From: an uncultured Acetatifactor sp.
GTDB lineage: Bacteria; Bacillota; Clostridia; Lachnospirales; Lachnospiraceae
Assembly: GCA_949840885.1 (NCBI GenBank)
Contig: CATKYJ010000016.1
Coordinates: forward strand, 29,575-93,574
Direction: 5' to 3'
DNA: 64,000 nucleotides
A program made the position numbers and the translations under genes. The notes beneath the pieces were generated by a model. That model did not search any database, was not told the origin of the DNA, and saw nothing but the letters and a program-made list of their open reading frames with translations. Position 1 is the stretch's first letter. The number at the start of each line of letters is the position of its first letter. Positions 58,301 through 64,000 of the stretch are shown here, in pieces.

Positions 58301-60776
58301 CGCCTATACGAATGTCAAGGTAAACGGTAACACCGTAAATGCCGCATTGGATGCACACAACGGCGGCATTGTCAACGCAATCGCCCGTAGTGACGACTTT
58401 AAGGCGAATAATACTGTGACCTTGACCTACGATATCGAGATTGAGAACCTGACCGACAAGCAGATTGTGGTAAGTCTGACGAACACCGCCAAAGGCGGGT
58501 CCTGGGCCAATGCCCCTGCTGTCAGCACATTCCGCATGGCACGCGCGGCGGACGACTACGATGTCACGGACTCGGCATCTACCAGCGTCAGCGTTGGCAG
58601 CGCTACCGTGGTTATCCCGCCAAAGACTGAGAAAGTGAATGTCACTGTCAAGTTCGTAGACGAGGACGGCAGCGAAGTCCCTGACTCTGGAATCACCCTG
58701 GAGGTCGATAAGGGCCAGGACTATGATGTGACCAAGGATACCGAGAGGATTCCCGCAGGTTACGAGGCCAACGGCAATCTTACCGGCGACCCTGTCAAGG
58801 GGAAAGCCGATGCCGACAAGACCATTATCGTGCCGGTGAAGAAAGCGGACACTGCACCTGAAACCACGGTGCTGACGGCCGAAAAGACAGCCGACAAGAC
58901 TTCTGTCAAGCCCGGCGAGGACATTGAATATACCATCACGGTGAAGAATGAGGGTGACAATGCAGCCAGGGGAGTGAAAGTTACCGACGTACTGGATAAG
59001 AACCTGACCTGGAAGAGCGCGGCGCTGTCCGTAAATGACGGTCAGGCGGTAGCGGTTACGCCTGCAGACAGTGTCTACACCATCGGCGAAATCCCTGGAA
59101 AGCAGGGGGAGGAACCTGGAAAGGCTGTACTGACTATCACGGCGACCGTAAATGCGGATACGAATACCGATACGGTTAAGACAATTTCAAACACTGCGTC
59201 AGTGAACTATGAGAACAAGCCGAACAAACCTGTTGATCCGGAGAACCCTGACAAGCCCACGGAGCCCATTGATGACCCTGAGAGCAATCCGGTGGTGATA
59301 CCCGTGGTGCCTGGCGAGGAGCCCGAGAATCCTGAGGAACCTGAAGAGCCCGAGGAGGCTCCCAAGGTGACATGGCTGGACGAAAACGGAGAAATTGTAA
59401 AGCAAATACCGATGCCTGAGGGCGGCGACTACAGCGCCGAGTATCCTGAGGAGAACCCGACGGAAAACGGCCACTGGGGAAATCCGGAGACGGATGAAGA
59501 CGGAAACGTGACAATCCGGTGGATAGTGGATGAGGAGCCCGAGAATCCTGAGGAACCCGAGGAGGCCCCCAAGGTGACATGGCTGGACGAAAACGGAGAA
59601 ATCGTAAAGCAAATACCGATGCCTGAGGGCGGCGACTACAGCACCGAGTATCCTGAGGAGAACCCGACGGAAAACGGCCACTGGGGAAATCCGGAGACGG
59701 ACGAAGACGAGAACGTGACAATCCGGTGGATAGTGGATGAGGAGCCCGAGAATCCTGAGGAACCTGAGGAGCCTGATGAGGAACCCGAGGAGCCCGGTGA
59801 GAATCCCGAAGAGCCTGGTGAGAATCCTGAGAATCCTGAGGAGCCTGGTGAGGAGCCCGAAGAGCCCGGTGAGGAGCCTGGGAGCCCCGAGGAACCTGAG
59901 AATCCCGAGGAGGCCCTCAAGGTGACATGGCTGGACGAAAACGGAGAAATCGTAAAAGAGATACCGATGCCTGAGGGCGGCGACTACAGCGCCGAGTATC
60001 CTGAGGGGAATCCGACGGAAAACGGCCACTGGGGAAATCCGGAGACGGACGAAGACGGAAACGTGACAATCCGGTGGACAGTGGACGAGGAGCCCACAAC
60101 TCCAATTGTGCCCGATAATCCCACCAATCCGGCAGACCCCGCGGATCCGGTAGCTCCGCCGCAGGCGGACGACACACCGACAGCGGCGGATCCCACGCCG
60201 GCCGTGCCTGTACTTCCGGTTGCGGCAGCACCGGCGACTCCCGCGGTGGTGACGCCGACTGTTACGCCGGTAGCGCCGACCGTACCTGCACAGGAGCCGG
60301 AGGAAGAAACGCAGATTCCGGACGAGGAATTGCCTCTTGCGGACGCCGCCCAGGAGTCGGAGGAAAGGGCAGACGCGGAGGAAGCCGAGATTGAAGATCT
60401 GGATGAGGAAGCAGTACCTTTGGCAGCAGGGGACAGCGGCAGGAAGTGGGCGCTTGTGAACTTCGCCCTGATGAACCTTGCGGTCTTTGAATCCCTGATG
60501 CTGCTGATCGGGTACTTCGTCAATACCAAGAAAGCCTCCGAAGAGGAGGAAGAGCAGAAGAAGCTGAAAAAGAAAGGCATCATGCGTCTGATCAGCCTAC
60601 CTGTAGCAGTCATTTCCGTCATAGCTTTCTGTTTGACGGAGGACATCACCCTCCCGACAGGGTTTGTGGACCGCTGGACCCTGCTGATGGCAGTCATCGC
60701 CATTGTGCAGACAGTTGTAGTGGCATTTTCCCGGAAAAAGGGAGAGGAAGAGAATAAAGAAAGGGCAGCCTTGTAA
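55374..60776 (+). CDS. Giant multidomain cell-surface protein, 1,800 aa
   Basis: The real start is ATG 55374 (AAAGGAA upstream): MRHKKRTYRRGLALLLAIAM begins a Sec signal peptide cut near residue 33. The track's earlier start runs through the riboswitches. Order: Cys/His-rich repeats (37-140, such as CENAEHSHTEECYGEEG), acidic linker with DVTESE repeats, beta domain (287-490), two InlB B-repeat units (491-660, FLGWNTNEG, LYAVW), Cna-B-like domain (665-785), DUF11-type repeats (794-900, 1167-1280; KTADKSVVKVGENVVYTI), a MucBP-like segment (1085-1155), three ~69-aa VTWLDENGEIVK repeats, a Pro/Glu-rich stalk, and a C-terminus with three hydrophobic segments. No LPXTG motif; it is probably membrane-anchored. 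An adhesin role is likely. Confidence 0.9.
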   Translation: MRHKKRTYRRGLALLLAIAMCISIPQLPAAAAEAPGHEHNEEGWSCTYVEDETLACENAEHSHTEECYGEEGRTLACENAGHAHEAECYDKEGVLACGTEDHIHGNGCYEQTAASLICGLDEHGHTRECRQDAGRWECVQNTVPEEEESAGGEAEAPTVEDVTESEDVTESEDVTESVDSSILSDAETQAEPSDGQEAEAEATAEEDATVVYAAVDELNAAFEAVDEILESGDVQAGIDALDNYIAIYNRLSPEDQEAQAEALAAAVAYKETLQGSLEGEPDADVDTLVYVTYKSTITFYPGDGSPTGVNMSVGDHYQGNWYVKSISTSEVTFGSQYGEHNNSFIIPAPEKIWQGVSSNYNTVAAYSTAFNGEKHIGASALLIYTGGHATYKNVVNSGGNQGSGTTPSNPYANVVHEYYMNGQLTGSITGTFSLSAGATDRVPATNLGSSVPRQPNYNGNTYTYKSVSPSSISVAKGATGYQGTFTLRYERTETKYYGQLVYHSNDNRNLTSMDSVLESNGNVYTVWVKDTNPFASTGKRLLGWDTNPNAATPAYKLTSRYSVPCNSTDRNNPTQTHLYAIWENDKVTLTYHANGGTNAPAAVTKDKGSSVEIASKGNMSRPGYDFLGWNTNEGATDADFVPGDGITLNADTTLYAVWTPVPVATERLTVKKVFQNLDEIPDDFSIIWTETHGETGDVVTKTLTKSNAAIDGNTLTWQVPHFFIAESGGIKHDVTVTEKCDVDGYTYTTAVNPTAWKVNGHTISRKISANVVNSTLLITNTYTKDTPPVVTAPKLTITKTADKSVVKVGENVVYTITVSNNGNAAATDVVVTDALPNGLSWDSDAANNGSYDSGSRTVQWKIDRIDVGGSATVTLTARVNTSGEISNTASAKSEETPDPVPSVPEVIKGVNMSIKTDKSHGDVDVTTKNGVAIVPYTVTVRNTGDDLYGLDIIDKLTDIKVQEGNNTLTADDSVKIAYTNVKVNGNTVNAALDAHNGGIVNAIARSDDFKANNTVTLTYDIEIENLTDKQIVVSLTNTAKGGSWANAPAVSTFRMARAADDYDVTDSASTSVSVGSATVVIPPKTEKVNVTVKFVDEDGSEVPDSGITLEVDKGQDYDVTKDTERIPAGYEANGNLTGDPVKGKADADKTIIVPVKKADTAPETTVLTAEKTADKTSVKPGEDIEYTITVKNEGDNAARGVKVTDVLDKNLTWKSAALSVNDGQAVAVTPADSVYTIGEIPGKQGEEPGKAVLTITATVNADTNTDTVKTISNTASVNYENKPNKPVDPENPDKPTEPIDDPESNPVVIPVVPGEEPENPEEPEEPEEAPKVTWLDENGEIVKQIPMPEGGDYSAEYPEENPTENGHWGNPETDEDGNVTIRWIVDEEPENPEEPEEAPKVTWLDENGEIVKQIPMPEGGDYSTEYPEENPTENGHWGNPETDEDENVTIRWIVDEEPENPEEPEEPDEEPEEPGENPEEPGENPENPEEPGEEPEEPGEEPGSPEEPENPEEALKVTWLDENGEIVKEIPMPEGGDYSAEYPEGNPTENGHWGNPETDEDGNVTIRWTVDEEPTTPIVPDNPTNPADPADPVAPPQADDTPTAADPTPAVPVLPVAAAPATPAVVTPTVTPVAPTVPAQEPEEETQIPDEELPLADAAQESEERADAEEAEIEDLDEEAVPLAAGDSGRKWALVNFALMNLAVFESLMLLIGYFVNTKKASEEEEEQKKLKKKGIMRLISLPVAVISVIAFCLTEDITLPTGFVDRWTLLMAVIAIVQTVVVAFSRKKGEEENKERAAL
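59358..60095 (+). repeat. Three long in-frame repeats in the surface-protein gene
   Basis: Near-identical units start at 59358, 59565 and 59913 and encode VTWLDENGEIVK...NGHWGNPETDEDGNV. Units 1 and 2 are exactly 207 bp apart; unit 3 is separated by a PEEPEEPGEE-type spacer. Their low divergence suggests recent duplication. Confidence 0.92.
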
Positions 60777-60853
60777 AGGCATGCCTGGAATGGACAGGCC
60801 GCGGTAACATGCGGCTCGTCCTGTAAAGACCATGGACGGAAAGGAGGAGAGAG

Positions 60854-61339
60854 ATGGAAACCAGGAAAAATGACAGCGGCACTGGTTCGGAGAGCATCCG
60901 GCGAAAAGACTGGCTCGGTAAGCGCTTCGGCAATCTCACCGTAGTTTCCTACGATGGCCGGGACGGCGGGAAGCATTACTGGCGCTGCCTCTGCGACTGC
61001 GGGAAAGAAACCAGGTCATGCCAGTCCAACCTGCAGAGCGGACATACCAGAAGCTGCGGCTGCAGGGTAGACCCGGTAAACACCAGGCACTTTGTGGAGG
61101 GCACCTGCCTGGAGAGCATCAAAAGTAAGAAAGTGTTCGCCAACAATACCAGCGGGGTGCGGGGAGTCTATCGGAATAAGAGAACCGGCCGCTGGTCCGC
61201 CCAGATCACGTTCCAGGGCAGGACCCGGTATCTGGGCAGCTTCGAGGAATTGGAGGATGCTGTCCGGGCCAGAGCCAAAGGCGAGAAGATCTTCCAGGAA
61301 TTCCTGGAGATACATGATGTTCCCGGAAAGCAAAAGTAG
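60854..61339 (+). CDS. AP2-domain DNA-binding protein with zinc-finger-like N-terminus
   Basis: 161 aa; AAGGAGGAG upstream. Residues 20-75: WLGKRFGNLTVVSYDG, WRCLCDCGKE and HTRSCGC form a Cys-rich, zinc-ribbon-like module common before AP2 or HNH domains in phage and Firmicute proteins. Residues 95-150: NNTSGVRGVYRNKRTGRWSA, QITFQGRTRYLGSFEELEDA is a clear AP2/ERF-type DNA-binding domain. Without a nuclease domain it is likely a transcriptional or recombination accessory factor. It lies 77 bp after the surface-protein gene; a terminator follows. Confidence 0.88.
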   Translation: METRKNDSGTGSESIRRKDWLGKRFGNLTVVSYDGRDGGKHYWRCLCDCGKETRSCQSNLQSGHTRSCGCRVDPVNTRHFVEGTCLESIKSKKVFANNTSGVRGVYRNKRTGRWSAQITFQGRTRYLGSFEELEDAVRARAKGEKIFQEFLEIHDVPGKQK

Positions 61340-61376
61340 GGAGCCGAAAGATATAAGGGCATCTTGGTTACAAGTT

Positions 61377-61407
61377 ACGGTATGGTCTTTAGGACTATGC
61401 CGTTTTT
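61377..61407 (+). terminator. Terminator after the AP2 gene
   Basis: ACGGTATGGTC/GACTATGCCGT (11-bp stem with two G-U pairs), loop TTTAG, followed by TTTTTC. Confidence 0.75.
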
Positions 61408-61516
61408 CTTTGGCGAAATGCCTCTGTTTCAAGCGTTTTCGGAATCCCGAGACAGCCGTGACACAGCATCGGTATAAATGATATTTGCGGCCTTGTTTAT
61501 TTCGGGAAAGCGAAAT

Positions 61517-61574
61517 ATAATAGAATTTGGATAATAGAATTTTGATAATAGAATCCTCCCTTGGATTCTATTAT
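61517..61574. promoter_or_regulatory. Three 14-bp-spaced repeats and a perfect hairpin upstream of the response regulator
   Basis: ATAATAGAAT(T/C) occurs at 61517, 61531 and 61545, 14 bp apart, and the last copy pairs with GGATTCTATTAT (61563-61574) in a perfect 12-bp stem with loop TCCCTT. A-T-rich repeats of this kind are plausible regulator sites or the promoter region; several TATAAT-like words make the true -10 unclear. The remainder of 61408-61606 shows nothing else. Confidence 0.6.
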
Positions 61575-61606
61575 AGAATTATGTTGGTCACAGGGAGAAA
61601 TTGTTT

Positions 61607-62269
61607 ATGAAGAGAATGCTGATCGTTGAGGACGACGATGCCATCCGCACAGGTCTGTGCCGCTCTCTCTCTTCGGATACGCTGGATACGGTTGGTGTGG
61701 GAAATCTCGTATCTGCCAGGCAGCGCCTGGATGGAGAGCGGTATGATCTGCTGCTGCTCGACTGCAATCTGCCGGACGGGAACGGTATTGATTTTTGCCG
61801 GGAACTCGTGAAGAGAATACCCATACCTGTGATCTTTCTTACAGTGTGCGATTCAGAGATTGACGAGGTGGCGGCGTTTCGTGCCGGAGCCAGCGATTAT
61901 GTGAAAAAGCCGTTTTCTTTGATGGTACTCAGGGAGCGTATCGCCGCTTTGCTGGAACGCGCGGGGAAGCGAAGCGATCTGTATGTTGACAGGCGCTATC
62001 GGTTTGACTTCGCGTCGCTGGATTTCTTTGCAGACGGTACCAGGGTGTATCTGGGCTCTACGGAATGTAAACTGCTGGCGGTACTTGTGAGAAACTCGGG
62101 CAAGGTGCTCTCGCGTGGGGCCCTGACAGACGCCCTTTGGGAGGGCGGAGAGGAACTGAATGAAAACGCGCTGTCGGTTGCAGTCAGCCGTCTGCGCGGA
62201 CGGTTGGGTGAGAAAAGCATAAGTACCATTTACGGGCTCGGATATATGTGGGTAGGTGACAGGGAATGA
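61607..62269 (+). CDS. OmpR-family response regulator
   Basis: 220 aa from ATG 61607 with AGGGAG 9 bp upstream. Receiver: LIVEDDDAIRTGL, YDLLLLDCNLPDGNGID (phospho-acceptor Asp), DYVKKPFSL (conserved Lys). C-terminal winged helix: YLGSTECKLLAVLVRNSGKVLSRGAL, NALSVAVSRLRGRLGEK (recognition helix), IYGLGYMW. It is coupled to the kinase by a 4-bp overlap, and an ABC transporter gene follows, so this is a VanR/BceR-like sense-and-export module. Confidence 0.94.
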   Translation: MKRMLIVEDDDAIRTGLCRSLSSDTLDTVGVGNLVSARQRLDGERYDLLLLDCNLPDGNGIDFCRELVKRIPIPVIFLTVCDSEIDEVAAFRAGASDYVKKPFSLMVLRERIAALLERAGKRSDLYVDRRYRFDFASLDFFADGTRVYLGSTECKLLAVLVRNSGKVLSRGALTDALWEGGEELNENALSVAVSRLRGRLGEKSISTIYGLGYMWVGDRE

Positions 62270-63219
62270 CTTTGATGTTTGCTGTGATTTTTTTCTTTCT
62301 GACAGCGGCTTTCTGTCTTGTGAACAGCCTTTATGTAGGCAGTATCTGGACGACTGTCTGCTATGCGGCGTTTACAGGTATTCTCGCCGTCTGCTTTGTG
62401 CTGTATGAGAAAAGGCAAAGACAGAGACTGTTAAACGATGTGCAGAGGGCACTTGAGGACAGAGATCATTTTGCAGTTGAGGAGAGCGAAATCGCACCGA
62501 TTGTCCGGCAGCTTAGGCTGAAGCGGAGCGAGGAGGAAACCCGGGACAGACGCGTCACGGAAAGTTATCGCAATCTTGCTGCACTGGTTTCGGATATCGC
62601 ACACCAATGTAAGACACCGTTGACGGCTGCTGCCATGTATGCCGAAATGCTGCCGACGTCTGCGGAAGCTGAGGCCATCGGCGAACAGACCGGGAAACTG
62701 CAGTTTCTTCTCGACGCATTGGTGAAGCTCTCCCGCTGTGAGGGAGGACTGATTGAGGAGAATGTGCATCCGACTGTCGAATCGGTAGAGACGTTAACCG
62801 CACAGGCGCTGTCAGCCGTGGTACCTGCAGCGGAGAAGAAAGGCATTGTGTTTTCCGTGGAAATCCCCCGGGGGCTGACTGCCTTATTTGATCTGCGCTG
62901 GACGGCTGAGGCGGTGGGAACCATTCTCGACAACGGTGTAAAATACGCGCCGGAAAACTCGAAAATCACGGTTGCGGCGTACCGATATGAGACATATGTC
63001 CGGCTGGATATCCTTGACGAAGGCCCGGGCATCCCGGAGGAAGAACGATCGGAAATCTGGAAACGCTTTTACCGCGGAAAGACAAATCGGAATGCTCCTG
63101 GCGTGGGAATCGGTCTCACACTCTGCCGCATGATCGTGCAGGCGCAGGGAGGACGGGTACTCTGCCGGAACCGCCAGGGCGCAGGGTGCGGATTCAGCAT
63201 TTTCCTGCCGGCGGAGTAA
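62266..63219 (+). CDS. Sensor histidine kinase with a short membrane anchor
   Basis: 317 aa; start overlaps the regulator stop. Two close hydrophobic segments in the first ~45 residues (MTLMFAVIFFFLTAAFCLVN, TVCYAAFTGILAVCFVLY) leave almost no extracellular loop, as in intramembrane-sensing kinases that rely on a partner ABC transporter. LVSDIAHQCKTPLTAAAMYA is the phospho-acceptor His box, ILDNGVKYAPENSK the N-box, DEGPGIPEEER and GVGIGLTLCRMIV the G-boxes. Pairs with the regulator at 61607. Confidence 0.93.
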   Translation: MTLMFAVIFFFLTAAFCLVNSLYVGSIWTTVCYAAFTGILAVCFVLYEKRQRQRLLNDVQRALEDRDHFAVEESEIAPIVRQLRLKRSEEETRDRRVTESYRNLAALVSDIAHQCKTPLTAAAMYAEMLPTSAEAEAIGEQTGKLQFLLDALVKLSRCEGGLIEENVHPTVESVETLTAQALSAVVPAAEKKGIVFSVEIPRGLTALFDLRWTAEAVGTILDNGVKYAPENSKITVAAYRYETYVRLDILDEGPGIPEEERSEIWKRFYRGKTNRNAPGVGIGLTLCRMIVQAQGGRVLCRNRQGAGCGFSIFLPAE

Positions 63220-63247
63220 GGAAATGCTGAAAATATATTTCAAAACT

Positions 63248-63294
63248 GAAAGATTTCGTTACGGCTCAGAAAGATTCGTTTGATATCATGATAT
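63248..63294 (+). promoter_or_regulatory. Probable response-regulator binding region before the ABC gene
   Basis: GAAAGATTTCGTT (63248) and GAAAGATTCGTT (63269) are direct repeats 21 bp apart, two helical turns, the usual spacing for an OmpR-type dimer site. A perfect palindrome ATATCATGATAT follows at 63283-63294. The ABC gene starts about 85 bp downstream. Confidence 0.5.
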
Positions 63295-63378
63295 TTGTTA
63301 AATCCTTACTGGCTGTAAGGATTGCTGACAAAATATGTTTTAGCAGTATGTTGTAGTAGTATAGAAGGAGTACAAATC

Positions 63379-63939
<561 letters not shown>

Positions 63940-64000
63940 TGTCGTTGAGATAAATCTTGTTGATTATGGAAGCCCAGAAAGCACGTTTTTCTTGCGGGGT

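Noticed and set aside
59199-60029. 276-aa minus-strand repeat ORF
   Set aside because: Its repeats are the reverse strand of the VTWLDENGEIVK repeats of the surface protein; not an independent gene.
60310-60450. LPXTG-type sortase signal near the C-terminus of the surface protein
   Set aside because: No LPxTG or close variant (LPLAD and VPLAAG only) precedes the hydrophobic segments, and three hydrophobic segments follow rather than one.

Overview
The window looks like a chromosomal segment from a gut Clostridia of the Lachnospiraceae (Blautia/Roseburia-like). This is a family-level inference. It rests on the glycyl-radical fucose/rhamnose microcompartment locus, accessory-Sec type glycosyltransferases, LytTR/GHKL regulation, clostridial c-di-GMP riboswitches and strong AGGAGG ribosome binding sites. 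No rRNA and no CRISPR array were seen. There is one tRNA, Val(GAC).

Layout. (1) 1-9.4 kb: a glycosylation island of the accessory Sec (SecA2/SecY2) kind. It holds the end of one GtfB-domain gene, a 55-aa membrane protein, a GtfB-like gene, two GtfA-like genes, a chimera of Gtf3 with a GtfB C-terminal domain, and a canonical gtfA-gtfB pair. The middle genes are visibly AT-rich compared with gtfA-gtfB. (2) 9.6-13.5 kb: rhamnose catabolism (rhaB, rhaA, rhaD), giving DHAP and L-lactaldehyde. (3) 13.7-22.4 kb: an accessory zone of small genes (PHP phosphoesterase, Uma2 nuclease, AAC(3)-like acetyltransferase, methyltransferase, GNAT, RelE toxin-antitoxin, XRE regulator), the tRNA, and remnants of IS256 and IS110 elements and other genes. 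(4) 22.4-28.9 kb: a GNAT gene, a LytTR/GHKL two-component system, and a pair of ABC exporters. (5) 29.2-50.9 kb: a B12-independent 1,2-propanediol-utilising bacterial microcompartment of the GRM5 type. A strong promoter precedes the glycyl radical dehydratase. Its activase lies about 4 kb downstream, beyond unrelated cargo genes. A second strong promoter followed by three 37-bp-spaced hairpins precedes the main operon: fuculose-phosphate aldolase, HbpS/GlcG-type protein, CoA-acylating aldehyde dehydrogenase, alcohol dehydrogenase, four BMC-H shell genes, PduL, the vertex protein, PduS and PduT. Sugar breakdown (region 2 plus the aldolase) yields lactaldehyde, which is reduced to 1,2-propanediol. 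The dehydratase makes propionaldehyde inside the shell, which is then disproportionated to propanol and propionyl-CoA/propionyl-phosphate.

(6) 51-61.4 kb: a surface-protein island. It has an Rpn-type nuclease, a tyrosine recombinase, a degenerate recombinase-like protein, and repeated recombinase-site-like sequences. Three consecutive c-di-GMP-I riboswitches and a putative terminator then precede a 1,800-residue multidomain surface protein, followed by an AP2-domain DNA-binding protein. A decayed piece of a similar AP2 gene lies at the left edge of this island. (7) 61.5-64 kb: an OmpR-type response regulator, a histidine kinase and an ABC ATPase gene. The ATPase gene is cut by the end of a mobile element, whose serine-recombinase C-terminus runs off the right edge.

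The strongest leads for new biology are the triple riboswitch array with its recombinase neighbours, the Gtf3-GtfB chimera, and the structured RNA between two shell-protein genes. All function calls come from recognising motifs and families by eye; no database search was run.
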